Below, one piece after another: positions 1 to 8,091 of a DNA stretch of 64,000 bases (position 1 is its first letter; each line of letters starts with the position of its first letter). Under the pieces are notes generated by a model that had not been told where the DNA came from, did not search any database, and saw only the letters and a list, made by a program, of their open reading frames with translations. Location: contig NZ_OW711693.1 in NCBI RefSeq assembly GCF_940670685.1, positions 3,472,001 through 3,536,000 on the forward strand, read 5' to 3'. The position numbers and the translations under genes are program-made. The DNA is from Anaeropeptidivorans aminofermentans. Its GTDB lineage: Bacteria > Bacillota > Clostridia > Lachnospirales > UBA5962.

Positions 1-1250
1 CCGACCCATATGGCGCCGATTTGCCCCAAGGCGGACAAAGTAGCCGCACCGTATCCTAAAGCCACGGAAAATATTTTAGCTACGGAGCCTGCAAGATTTA
101 TGCCTGAAAAGCCGGAGCCATCTAAACCGGTGATAATCCCGACTAAGGTTGTCGTAGCCGCTGAAACGCTTTTATTTACAGGCACCATATAAGAAAGGGC
201 AATACCAATATCATTTACAAGGCCGGAAGAGCCTTCGGGAATTGCGCCTTCTCCAAACACAGTCCCAAGGGCACTGTCTCCCAAATAAAAAAAGGCGGCA
301 ATGGGAATAACCGGGCCGAAAACCCTAAAGGCAAATGTAAATCCTTCCACAATATTTTCAGTTATTTTATCAAAAGACTTTCCTTTAAATGCAAATACGG
401 CAATTACAATAAGCAGAAAAAGCGCCGTTCCTCCGATTAATGCCGTGGCGTCTCCTCCCTGAAGGTTTGCCGTAAACATAATAAAAACATCCAATCCGAA
501 GCATACAGGCACCATAATAGAAAATAGCTTTGTAAGTTTTTCAGGAAGGAGAAAATCCCGCTTCTTTTCTTCTACGGTAAAATCAGATTCGTCTACTGCA
601 ATTTTTCCCGTTTTCATATCTTTCATTAAGAAAATATAAGCCATAACCGTAGTAACCGCACCCATAACGATTACTAAAGGTATGCTTGCGGCAATTTGCT
701 CCGAAACCTCGATTCCCGCTCCGTCGGCAGTAAGCTTAGGAGCCCCCTGAATTACAAAGTCTCCTGATAGGGCAATGCCATGACCGAATAAATTCATAGC
801 GACGGCGGCCCCTATGGCCGGAAGCTTAGCTTTAAGGGCAACCGGCAGGAATACAGCGCCGATAAGAGCAACTGCCGGCGAAGGCCAGAAGAATATGGAA
901 ACTGCAAACATAACAATTCCGATTACCCAATAAGCCGTCGCCGGACTTTTAATAAGCTTTGCAATCGGTGAAACCATTCTTTCGTTAATGCCTGTAATTT
1001 CAAGAAGCTTACATAAAGCAGTGATAACGGATATGATGAGTATGGTTCCCGCAAGCTCTCCAATGGCTACAATAAAGCTATTGAATACGCCTCCTATGGA
1101 AACATAAATAGATGATGTGGCCGCCATGCCCACGGCAAATATGCCGATAATGCAAACCATAGCTGTGTCTTTCTTACATACCATAAAGCCTATAATGGCA
1201 ATGATGCCAAGAATATAGGTGTAATGCATGGCCGTTAATGCTATTTCCAT
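1..1250 (-). CDS. Polytopic membrane transporter, C-terminus cut off
   Basis: The reading frame opens at an ATG at 1250 and runs off the left edge without a stop, giving about 416 visible residues. It is almost entirely hydrophobic, with around ten predicted membrane segments, and contains transporter-like loops such as FWPSPAVALIGAVFLP and MNLFGHGIALSGDFV. The overall look is that of the large ion-transporter/anion-permease superfamily (GntP, DASS and NhaC-like proteins), but I see no motif that fixes the family or substrate. Its ribosome-binding site (GAGGTG) lies inside the last codons of the upstream ATPase gene, and the two frames are 2 nt apart, so they are translationally linked. A soluble P-loop partner paired with a carrier is the main clue to function. 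The missing C-terminus prevents a better call. Confidence 0.65.
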   Translation of the reverse strand, partial: MEIALTAMHYTYILGIIAIIGFMVCKKDTAMVCIIGIFAVGMAATSSIYVSIGGVFNSFIVAIGELAGTILIISVITALCKLLEITGINERMVSPIAKLIKSPATAYWVIGIVMFAVSIFFWPSPAVALIGAVFLPVALKAKLPAIGAAVAMNLFGHGIALSGDFVIQGAPKLTADGAGIEVSEQIAASIPLVIVMGAVTTVMAYIFLMKDMKTGKIAVDESDFTVEEKKRDFLLPEKLTKLFSIMVPVCFGLDVFIMFTANLQGGDATALIGGTALFLLIVIAVFAFKGKSFDKITENIVEGFTFAFRVFGPVIPIAAFFYLGDSALGTVFGEGAIPEGSSGLVNDIGIALSYMVPVNKSVSAATTTLVGIITGLDGSGFSGINLAGSVAKIFSVALGYGAATLSALGQIGAIWV

Positions 1251-1252
1251 AT

Positions 1253-2347
1253 TTACACCTCGCATTCTTCATCAGGAATCAGCTTTAAAAGCCGATCTGT
1301 AATACTTTCGGAAGCCCTGTTAAGGCCGTCAAAATCCATGCTTTTAATATAGATACTCTCAATATTGTCATGAATCACCTTCTGCCCAGCCATCATGTTC
1401 ATGGCTCTTTCCATAAGCTCGCTTGCCATTTTACTGTTATAGGCCATTTCATCTTTATATTCATTTAAGAATGCGCTATCAACAAATTCATAAAAGTCAA
1501 TTTCCCTCTCTTTTGTAAGCGATGTGGCGTGGTAGTCATTTACCGTCGTATAGCAAATATTAAGCTCCGGAAGGATTAAATGATCCAGCTTTTCAACATT
1601 AAGGGAGCAAAATAAACCTTCAACATAATATCCTCTGCTAATGGCCATATCTTTTATTTTTTCAAGAAAGATATCTGTTCCCATACCGTCATTTCCCTTT
1701 AGGACAATAATATCAAGGCCCTTTATAAGGGTATCAATATAATTTACATTGCCTTGGGGCGTAATTGCGCCTGAGAACATTTTTCTGAACCTGCCGGGCT
1801 TTTCGGCTATTTCTTTTTCTCTTAGAAATTCAGATTCCTTCTCTATGGCCCTTTCAAGCTTTACAGTATCAAGAGCCTGTTTTCTCATATGGCTGTTATT
1901 GAGATATATCTCATAGGCTGCCTTAAGGTATCTGTAGGCCTTTTCATAATAGGGCTTTTTCTCTGCTTGTAATTTCAAAAGCTCTTTTGCCCTTTTTTCC
2001 ACATAGCTTTTGTCAATGAAATCTCCCGAATTAAATATTTCATCAATAGCGCCGGGCATTAACGGATCACATATATGGGGTGCAGTTCCGTCTATAAGGC
2101 TTATGCCCAAATCCCTTATACAAATACCGTCAAGGTCCGCTACATTATTGGAACAGTGGATATAATCCACCAAATAGCCCTTATCCTCAAAAATCTTTCC
2201 GACTTTTCTCATTAGCGTGCTTTTGCCTCCGCCGGAAGAACCCTTTAAATAGATTATTTTTCTTGCCTCATCTGGAAAAAGAATATTACCGAAACAGCTG
2301 TAAAATCCATCTGGCGTATTTCCGCCAAAAAACATATGTCTTGCCAT
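1253..2347 (-). CDS. P-loop ATPase with a degenerate second NTPase half (PRK06851-like)
   Basis: A 364-residue soluble protein with a clear Walker A (KGSSGGGKSTLMRK) near residue 35. A second half starts near residue 210 with the motif IIVLKGNDGMGTDIF, a P-loop in which the GKS/T triad has been lost (GTD). This two-domain arrangement matches the uncharacterised Firmicute family I know as PRK06851; that match is from memory of the family, not a search. A basic, probably helical linker lies around residues 115-200. The start is supported by AAGGAGG eight bases upstream. It is the first gene of a pair with the downstream transporter, so an energising or regulatory role for that carrier is possible but is inference. 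The loss of the second P-loop suggests only the N-terminal half binds nucleotide. Confidence 0.7.
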   Translation of the reverse strand: MARHMFFGGNTPDGFYSCFGNILFPDEARKIIYLKGSSGGGKSTLMRKVGKIFEDKGYLVDYIHCSNNVADLDGICIRDLGISLIDGTAPHICDPLMPGAIDEIFNSGDFIDKSYVEKRAKELLKLQAEKKPYYEKAYRYLKAAYEIYLNNSHMRKQALDTVKLERAIEKESEFLREKEIAEKPGRFRKMFSGAITPQGNVNYIDTLIKGLDIIVLKGNDGMGTDIFLEKIKDMAISRGYYVEGLFCSLNVEKLDHLILPELNICYTTVNDYHATSLTKEREIDFYEFVDSAFLNEYKDEMAYNSKMASELMERAMNMMAGQKVIHDNIESIYIKSMDFDGLNRASESITDRLLKLIPDEECEV

Positions 2348-2439
2348 AGCCGGCCTCCTTCATAATTGTGTATGCTTTAATATACTGAGAGAGGCCCCAA
2401 AACGGTACAAATTTTCCTAACTGGATTTAAAAAAACAAC

Positions 2440-2545
2440 GCCTGTACTTATTAAGTCTATAGTAAATAAACTCGGCCTTTTTTAGTTTATTTATAGCAGA
2501 GATACTTTAAAAAAGACTGCTATCAATTTATTTTATGGTGATACA
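2440..2545. repeat. Remnant of the F-type repeat (AT-rich hairpin)
   Basis: Arms AGTAAATAAACT and AGTTTATTTAT enclose a short loop and are followed by GCAGAGATACTTT. This matches the hairpin and the following CAGAAATAC of the larger F repeats at 51.7 and 63.4 kb. It appears degraded and incomplete. It lies between the ATPase promoter region and the composite repeat that follows. Confidence 0.5.
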
Positions 2546-2592
2546 ATCGGGCTAAAAGCAAAGTGACTATACTATAAAACCTGATAGCTTAC

Positions 2593-2850
2593 AGTAAATT
2601 TCTTATAAAGAAGGAGCAAAACCTATTCACTAGGGCTTCATCGTTACCAAACACAAAATAAGTTTGATAACCATAAGACAATTTCATTATAAAACGCATA
2701 TCCTCGTATAGTCCATTCGCTTTTATACCTTTATAAGCATTTGGCTTTAGGGGACATAAAATAAGAGAAAAGCAAATGGACAATGCTGCTATTTCATATG
2801 AATTCAAACGATATACGGCTTTGCTCCTGTTTACCTTTAAATTTACTATA
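2593..2850. repeat. Composite palindromic repeat: truncated long form with a C-type unit inside
   Basis: The outer arms are AGTAAATTTCTTATAAAG with GGAGCAAAACCTATTCAC on the left and ATACGGCTTTGCTCC with TTTAAATTTACTATA on the right. Their ends and the GGAGCAAAA/TTTTGCTCC core pair with each other. Inside the left part is the segment GTTACCAAACAC...GATAACCATAAG, shared with the long-form repeats at 10.2, 17.9 and 42.8 kb. A second unit (TAGTCCATTCGCTTTTAT ... AAGAGAAAAGCAAATGGACA) is nested inside and forms its own hairpin. The frame that looks open here on the minus strand is repeat DNA and is not annotated as a gene. Confidence 0.8.
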
Positions 2851-3064
2851 TATGCAAAACCGGCTTGCATATAATATGCAAGCCGGTTTTGAGACCTTTG
2901 GAAAATTAAATTTCTCTTTATACTTTCCCAATCTTTATATTTTGTTATTCCTGCTATTCTTTTGATACAGGATTCATGTTGAATCTATGGAGTGATGCTT
3001 TCTTTGCTCCGTATTTTTATTCTCTGGATATCCTTTTATAGACTTCATAAGCCTGTTTTTTGCT

Positions 3065-3165
3065 ATATAGTAAATTTGCTTTTCTTCCGCAGTCAGTAAT
3101 GGGCTCCAAGAAGGCATAAAATCAAGGAAAAGCAAATTTACAACGCTGCTATTTTACTTTAATTC
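3065..3165 (+). repeat. D-type palindromic repeat
   Basis: This copy reads TATAGTAAATTTGCTTTTC, TTCCGCAGT, AAGAAGGCATAAAATC, AAGGAAAAGCAAATTTAC. The outer segments are complementary and form the stem. Two further copies lie in the opposite orientation at 7.4 kb and 61.3 kb and are nearly identical over about 70 bp. It sits just downstream of the perR stop codon, so it is probably transcribed as part of that mRNA's 3' region. Confidence 0.8.
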
Positions 3166-3205
3166 AAGTATGACTTATGAAAATACCTGACTAAATTTGA
3201 GTTCC

Positions 3206-3607
3206 TTATTTTGTATCCCTTTCTTTTTTTGAACGGCAATCAGGGCAGATGCCTTCAAAAAGAGTACTGTGCTGTTTGATTTCATATCCTGTCTGTTCTT
3301 TCAGGGCATGGTCAAGCTCTGCACGATACGGTATCTCTACATCAATAACCTTTCCGCATTCGGTGCAAAGAAGGTGATAATGCGGCTCCAAGCGATAATC
3401 AAACCGGTCCGCGCCGGGTATTTTAACATGGTTTACCGCACCTTCGTCAGTTAAAATGTTTAAGTTTCTATATACGGTTCCCCTGCTTACCCTGGGATTT
3501 TCGCTGCGGATATCCAAATAGACATCATCGGCGCTGGGATGGTCTTTGCGTTTATGCACGGTGTCTAAAATCATTTCCCTTTGCTTCGTATTGCGCCGTT
3601 GTTTCAT
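3206..3607 (-). CDS. perR: PerR-type peroxide/metal-responsive repressor (Fur family)
   Basis: A 133-residue Fur-family regulator. The winged-helix half carries HPSADDVY and SRGTVYRNLNIL. The metal half carries HYHLLCTECGKVIDVEI and a C-terminal CPDC, so the structural zinc site (CTEC plus CPDC) and the HxH/Asp regulatory metal ligands are present. The aspartate after GKVI is typical of PerR, whereas Fur usually has glutamate there. I start it at the ATG at 3607, preceded by GGGAGTGAG; a TTG five codons upstream lies inside that ribosome-binding site and is unlikely. It follows the catalase gene by 25 bp in the same direction, a common PerR-katA arrangement. A Per-box-like operator lies far upstream at the promoter of the five-gene run. 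Confidence 0.88.
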   Translation of the reverse strand: MKQRRNTKQREMILDTVHKRKDHPSADDVYLDIRSENPRVSRGTVYRNLNILTDEGAVNHVKIPGADRFDYRLEPHYHLLCTECGKVIDVEIPYRAELDHALKEQTGYEIKQHSTLFEGICPDCRSKKERDTK

Positions 3608-3632
3608 AGTGCTCACTCCCAAAAGTTCGTAA

Positions 3633-5147
3633 TTACATATTATCCTTCAGAGTAGCTTCCGCAAGCTCTCTGTGATTAAGCTTAGAAAGCTCCTTTACCT
3701 TATCTATGGAAAGACCCATTGCTTCTGTAACACGCTCGCCGTATTCCGTATCGGCTAAATAGCAATGTACTGCATGGCGGTATTTCACATTATCTGTAAC
3801 AGGGGCAATATCCGCCGCAGTGTTTTCAATGAGGAGCTTTTTCTTATCTTCTGTAAGTACACGCCATAAATCCCCGCCGGCACGGAAGCAATCGTCTGTA
3901 GGGTCATCCTTCGGGTCGTACCGCCACATTGCGCCGTCAAGCGGAAGCTCCGGCTCTGCTACTTCCGGCTGTGCCGTCCAATAGCCGCCGCTGTTTGGCG
4001 AATACGCCGGGGCACCGCCGTAATTTCCGTCTACACGCATGGCGCCGTCTCTATGGTATTCATTTACCTGGCATTTTGCCTGATTTACGGGAATATGGTT
4101 GTGATTTACTCCAAGGCGGTAGCGCTGTGCGTCGCCGTAGGAAAAAAGCCTGCCCTGAAGGAAGCGGTCCGGTGAAAAACCGATACCGGGAACTACGTGA
4201 GCCGGTGTAAATGCTGCCTGTTCTACTTCTGCAAAATAGTTTTCAGGGTTACGGTTCAGCTCTAAAACGCCTACTTCAATCAGCGGAAACTCTGCATGCC
4301 GCCAAATCTTCGTAATGTCAAAGGGATTCTCATAGTGATTTTTGGCCTGCTCTTCTGTCATCACCTGAATATACATGGTCCAGCGAGGGAAGTTTCCTTC
4401 TTCAATGGCTTCAAAAAGGTCCTTGCCGTGATATTCACGGTCCATTCCGTTAATATGAGTGGCTTCTTCATTGGTTAAATTCTTAATACCCTGCTGGGTT
4501 TTAAAGTGGAATTTACACCATACACGCTCATTTTCCTCATTATAAAGAGAGAATGTATGCTCGCCGAAGAAATGCATATTTCTAAAGGATGCAGGTATGC
4601 CTCTATCACTCATAACAATGGTAATCTGATGATGGCATTCGGGAAGCAAAGTCCAAAAATCCCAATTATTCTGAGCTGACCGGCGGCCTGTACGGGGATC
4701 TCTTTTAACGGCACGATTCAAATCTGAAAAATTATGTACGTCGCGAATAAAAAACGTCGGCGTATTGTTTCCTACTAAATCCCAGTTGCCTTCTTCCGTA
4801 TAGAATTTTACGGCTACGCCGCGGATATCTCTTTCACAGTCTGCCGCGCCTCTTTCGCCGGCAACTGTAGAAAAACGGAGAAAAAGCTCTGTTTCTTTTC
4901 CCGGCTGTAAAACCTTGGCCTTGGTATATTTTGAAATGTCATGGGTCACCGTAAATTTTCCGTAGGCCCCCCAGCCCTTCGCATGCATACGGCGTTCGGG
5001 AATAACTTCACGGTTGAAGTGTGCCATCTTTTCCATAAGCCATACGTCCTGCATAACCACTGGTCCCCTTGGTCCTGCGGTAATGGAATTTTCATTATCT
5101 GCAACCGGAGCCCCAACTTCATTGGTCAATTTCTTATAGTTTTCCAT
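3633..5147 (-). CDS. katA: Heme catalase
   Basis: A 504-residue small-subunit, clade-3-type monofunctional catalase that converts hydrogen peroxide to water and oxygen in the cytoplasm. The distal heme histidine lies in [12 protein letters not shown] and the distal asparagine region in [18 protein letters not shown]. The proximal tyrosine motif is [14 protein letters not shown]. Length and motif order are those of a complete enzyme. The ribosome-binding site is GAAGGAGGAAGAG. In the 60 bp upstream there is a TTATAAT that could be an extra promoter, next to the inverted pair CGAAAGGA/TCCTTTCG. The gene is followed by perR. A heme catalase in an otherwise anaerobe-like gene set points to exposure to oxygen or host oxidants. 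Confidence 0.96.
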   Translation of the reverse strand: MENYKKLTNEVGAPVADNENSITAGPRGPVVMQDVWLMEKMAHFNREVIPERRMHAKGWGAYGKFTVTHDISKYTKAKVLQPGKETELFLRFSTVAGERGAADCERDIRGVAVKFYTEEGNWDLVGNNTPTFFIRDVHNFSDLNRAVKRDPRTGRRSAQNNWDFWTLLPECHHQITIVMSDRGIPASFRNMHFFGEHTFSLYNEENERVWCKFHFKTQQGIKNLTNEEATHINGMDREYHGKDLFEAIEEGNFPRWTMYIQVMTEEQAKNHYENPFDITKIWRHAEFPLIEVGVLELNRNPENYFAEVEQAAFTPAHVVPGIGFSPDRFLQGRLFSYGDAQRYRLGVNHNHIPVNQAKCQVNEYHRDGAMRVDGNYGGAPAYSPNSGGYWTAQPEVAEPELPLDGAMWRYDPKDDPTDDCFRAGGDLWRVLTEDKKKLLIENTAADIAPVTDNVKYRHAVHCYLADTEYGERVTEAMGLSIDKVKELSKLNHRELAEATLKDNM

Positions 5148-5208
5148 TTCTCTTCCTCCTTCAATAAATTTATTTTTCTATTATAACGAAAGGATTCATT
5201 CCTTTCGG

Positions 5209-5889
5209 CTAAACAGACATAAGCATCAACAGTATCCACAGATACATACAGGTTTTAGGAATCATCAGCATGCCGATTTTCGGATACTTTCCTGCCCAAA
5301 TAACCACAGGGATATAAAAGATAAAGCTAAATAAAGCCGCAAGCCATAGATATCTTAGTTCCTTAAAGCTTCCCCCGTTTAGCCCAAATAAAAGTATTAC
5401 TGCAAGGCCTAAAAACACAAAGGGAATATTTCGAATCACAGCCCATTTCAAAGACGGTTCCTTTTCATACCAGCCATTTTGAGGCAATAGGCAAAGAAAA
5501 ATACGGATAGCGGCAAAGGCATAAATAAGCAAAGTCCATTGTTCCCTTTGGCCTTGAAACCTGCCGATACCGATATGCCATAAAAGTACATAAAACACCG
5601 TCATGGTAATAGACGTAATCAGTTTACCAAATCCCAGAAGCCTTTCAATTTTTTCAGAGCGCCCTGCCATTACTGCCGCAATACGGGGAATCAAATGAAA
5701 AGCGTCCCCTATGGCTAAAAGCATCGCCATGGCCCCGGCAAGGAAATAAAATGTTTCCCCTCCTTTAGAAAAAATATACATGCCCATCATAAACGCACTG
5801 ATTAAATAAACAATATTAAATACGACCTCTATGTAACCAAAGAAGCTCTTTCTGCCTCTTTTTTCGTTGCTTTCTATCGTGTTTTGCAT
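5209..5889 (-). CDS. Seven-helix integral membrane protein, unknown
   Basis: 226 residues with about seven hydrophobic segments and a short basic N-terminus (NEKRGRKSFFGYIEVV). I recognise no catalytic motif. Conserved-looking features are a DAFHLIPR segment after the second helix and a GWYEKEPSLKW loop. It lies 49 bp downstream of the DUF454 gene and 61 bp upstream of katA, all on the minus strand, so it is probably co-transcribed with the stress genes. The ribosome-binding site is AAAGGAAG. Function unknown; a membrane role in the peroxide or envelope stress response would be pure inference from position. Confidence 0.7.
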   Translation of the reverse strand: MQNTIESNEKRGRKSFFGYIEVVFNIVYLISAFMMGMYIFSKGGETFYFLAGAMAMLLAIGDAFHLIPRIAAVMAGRSEKIERLLGFGKLITSITMTVFYVLLWHIGIGRFQGQREQWTLLIYAFAAIRIFLCLLPQNGWYEKEPSLKWAVIRNIPFVFLGLAVILLFGLNGGSFKELRYLWLAALFSFIFYIPVVIWAGKYPKIGMLMIPKTCMYLWILLMLMSV

Positions 5890-5938
5890 TTCTTTCTTCC
5901 TTTCTTAATAGAGCCTTAAAGCTTTTCTCTGTAGAAGG

Positions 5939-6307
5939 CTATTTATTTCTTACCTTGGCAATCCATAAAATATGGGTGGTTACGGATATGCCTACGACGG
6001 CTAAAATAATTAATACCCAAGACTTCTGAATATGGAATGCGGAAAGCAAAAGCATTCCCCAAAGAGAAGTTAAGCTGATAATGACGGTTTCGGGTTTTAA
6101 GCCCTTTCGGTCTTTATAATTTCTGATATATTCATTGAAAAAGGGAATCTTTATTACCTTCTCATAGATCCTGGGGGTAGAAGCAAAGCAGCCTGCCGCC
6201 GCCAATACAAAAGGGGTCGTCGGCCAAAGGGGAAGAACTAAACCGATTGCGCCCATTCCAAGAAGAAGAAACCCCACACCGCAAAGCAATATGTTTTTAA
6301 TACCCAT
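5939..6307 (-). CDS. DUF454 (YbaN-family) inner-membrane protein
   Basis: 122 residues with the DUF454 signature: an N-terminal hydrophobic hairpin containing GxGxIGLVLPLWPTTPF, a cytoplasmic stretch with NEYIRNYKDRKGL, and two C-terminal membrane helices. The family is widespread and its biochemical role is unknown; E. coli YbaN is the named member. Its start overlaps the end of the upstream DUF4491 gene by 11 bp and it has a good ribosome-binding site (AGGAGGAG), which indicates translational coupling. Confidence 0.82.
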   Translation of the reverse strand: MGIKNILLCGVGFLLLGMGAIGLVLPLWPTTPFVLAAAGCFASTPRIYEKVIKIPFFNEYIRNYKDRKGLKPETVIISLTSLWGMLLLSAFHIQKSWVLIILAVVGISVTTHILWIAKVRNK

Positions 6308-6629
6308 GGATTCTCCTCCTATGTATTGTTTTTAAGGCTTTTTTAGAAGTTCTTTTAGGGTTCTCGGGAAACCAGCCTTTCTTTACCCGTTCATCCTGAT
6401 GCTTAAGCTCAAGAATAGACCATAGCATGGCAAAACCAATAATAGCAAGGGTAGGCGAAACAATGCTTCCTTCCGCAAAAAGGGAAGCCCCGCAAAATCC
6501 CAGACCGCCCACCAGAAACAAAGGCCATATTTTATAAGTAAAATAATATTCACACTTTATAACAATAGGGTGAAAAATACCTATTACAAGAAAGCTGATT
6601 CCACCAATAATGATTCCCGACCAATACAT
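6297..6629 (-). CDS. DUF4491 membrane protein
   Basis: 110 residues with three hydrophobic segments, beginning MYWSGIIIGGISFLVIGIFH and continuing with HPIVIKCEYYF and GFAMLWSILELKHQDERV. These are features of the DUF4491 family, of unknown function. The basic tail (PKRTSKKALKTIHRRR) probably lies in the cytoplasm. It is the first gene of the minus-strand run leading to katA and perR. AAGGAGGAG precedes the ATG, and the promoter with a Per-box-like palindrome lies about 25-65 bp upstream. Confidence 0.78.
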   Translation of the reverse strand: MYWSGIIIGGISFLVIGIFHPIVIKCEYYFTYKIWPLFLVGGLGFCGASLFAEGSIVSPTLAIIGFAMLWSILELKHQDERVKKGWFPENPKRTSKKALKTIHRRRIHGY

Positions 6630-6654
6630 AAACTCCTCCTTTATCTTATTAAGA

Positions 6655-6696
6655 CTTATTACTAATAATGTATCATATTTTATTCTTTTATGTCAA
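6655..6696 (-). promoter_or_regulatory. Promoter with Per-box-like 7-1-7 operator
   Basis: Reading the minus strand, TTGACA (6691-6696) is followed after 17 bp by ATACAT (6668-6673) and then by ATTATTA-G-TAATAAG (6655-6669). The last is a 7-1-7 inverted repeat, symmetric except for its outermost base, and resembles the PerR/Fur box TTATAATnATTATAA. It overlaps the expected transcription start, where a repressor would block initiation. The downstream run ends in katA and perR, which fits autoregulated peroxide control. Confidence 0.6.
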
Positions 6697-6769
6697 TATT
6701 ATTCTTTAAATAAGGACAAAACTTTACAAAATAATCAGCCCTATAGAGGCCTTATGGTTCTTTCTGTGC

Positions 6770-7305
6770 TATAGTAAACTTAAAATGGAAAGAAATAAAC
6801 CCGTATACACATAGGCTCAAAAACGCAGCGTTTCCTGTGAAAATCCATATTTTTAAATCGTATAAAAAGGCACAAACCAAGAGAACAGGGTCGCTGTGTC
6901 TTGAATATGCCCTGTGAGCTTAGAGGATACCTGCCAAAATTTATACAGATAAATCCATATTTATAAACAAATCTCTATTTTATCCTTTCGTATCGTCAAG
7001 TTGCTTTTATTCCGAAGTAAATATCTGGATTAAGACGGGTATCTAAAATGACTTTTTGATTTTTAATTTTAATAAGTATTTATTCCTATAGCAGATAAGC
7101 TTGATTTTTTAAATTTATTTACTATAGCTAAGAGAAAAGCAAAAAAATTTACTTTGTAAAAATCGCACTTTATGCGTTCGGATGTCTTTTTAGATTCTAT
7201 CTTCGAGCCGCAGGATTTTTCCTGTTTTAATTGACAAGGATATTATTTCATATTAAATTAACTATAAATCAGTTATTCCTCCTTCCTTATAAGAAATTCA
7301 CTATA
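6770..7305. repeat. Nested composite palindrome (about 535 bp)
   Basis: The outer arms TATAGTAAACTTAAAATGG...AATAAACCCGTATACAC and AGTTATTCCTCCTTCC...TAAGAAATTCACTATA are the two ends of a standard repeat. Between them lie other units, including a C-type unit (TTGCTTTTATTCCGAAGTAA ... AAGAGAAAAGC) at about 7015-7150. The size is best explained by repeated insertion into one parent copy. No gene is visible in the region 6700-7570 apart from this. Confidence 0.7.
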
Positions 7306-7419
7306 AGCCTATGATTTTTTGTTTTCAGGATATGTCAAAAGAATAATAGAATGAGGCAAGAACTTTTGTTTAGAGAGTAAAATTTAGATTACTTTTAATC
7401 CAAGCCGGTTTATACTTAA

Positions 7420-7518
7420 ATAAATATAAAACAGCAGTGCTGCAAATTTGCTTTTCCTTGATTTTATGCCTTCTTCCAGCCCGTTACTTACTGCGGAAGA
7501 AAAGTAAATTTGCTATAC
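7420..7518 (-). repeat. D-type palindromic repeat, inverted copy
   Basis: This is the reverse complement of the copy at 3.1 kb and is almost base-for-base identical to the copy at 61.3 kb, from TTTGCTTTTCCTTGATTT through to GAAGAAAAGTAAATTT. The high identity between distant copies suggests recent spread. Confidence 0.8.
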
Positions 7519-7571
7519 AGCGTATCCGTAAGAGGATTTACCTATTATCTAAATTCATACTTTTTCAGAAA

Positions 7572-7607
7572 GAAAAAAAGAATCAAGGTTTATAAACCTT
7601 GATTCTT
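7572..7607 (-). terminator. Terminator of tRNA-Leu
   Basis: On the minus strand, AGAATCAAGGTTT and AAACCTTGATTCT form a 13-bp stem with a 3-nt loop, followed by a run of T, immediately downstream of the tRNA. Confidence 0.85.
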
Positions 7608-7612
7608 CCTTA

Positions 7613-7696
7613 TGCCCGAGACCGGAATCGAACCGGTACGATATTGCTATCGCAGGATTTTAAGTCCTGTGCGTCTGCCAGTTCCGCCACTCGGGC
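7613..7696 (-). tRNA. tRNA-Leu (anticodon UAA)
   Basis: An 84-nt tRNA with acceptor stem GCCCGAG/CTCGGGC and discriminator A. The anticodon stem is CAGGA/TCCTG around the loop CTTAAAA, giving anticodon TAA, which reads UUA/UUG. It has a long variable arm (class II) and the T-loop GGTTCGATTCC. The 3' CCA is not encoded. A strong terminator follows, so it is a single-gene unit. Confidence 0.97.
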
Positions 7697-8091
7697 TTAG
7701 CGTATTGAAGCTATGTTTCTATAGCAACGAAAATTATTATACCACTGGTATTTTTTATTGTCAAGATATTTTAAAAGTATTAATAATTTTAACATTTTTA
7801 AATACTATTGAGTTTTTATCAAGCAAGGAGTATAATTCTGTCCTATACAGTATGCAGAGCTGTATATTGCATTTATTTTCTTTAGATTTTGAATATCTTT
7901 ATGCCTTTGGCTACATGCTATCTATATGGAAAATTATTTTCAGTCAATTTCAGTTTTTCTGTGATTTTAAGCCTCCGTAGGGCCTAAAATTACGAAAAGG
8001 CAATTTGGCAAGAATATCTTTCCTTTAGTAAGTATAATACAGCAGGCTAAAGGCGCCAATACGAATCTGTTTATAAAGAGGTATGATTAAA
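7697..8091. other. AT-rich gap between tRNA-Leu and kimA
   Basis: I see no gene here. I looked for a c-di-AMP (ydaO-type) riboswitch ahead of kimA and did not find its conserved core. The open frame across the tRNA is antisense tRNA sequence. The kimA ribosome-binding site (AAAGAGGT) is at 8075-8082. Confidence 0.6.

Noticed and set aside
2589-2870. Minus-strand 93-codon frame
   Set aside because: It lies wholly in a composite palindromic repeat, has no ribosome-binding site, and similar open stretches occur in other repeat copies.
3608-3622. TTG start extending perR by five codons
   Set aside because: It lies in the ribosome-binding site of the ATG at 3607.
7612-7980. Plus-strand 122-codon frame after the tRNA
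   Set aside because: Its first codons are antisense tRNA-Leu; the rest is AT-rich with no ribosome-binding site.
7981-8091. c-di-AMP riboswitch upstream of kimA
   Set aside because: The leader is too short and the conserved ydaO core is not visible.
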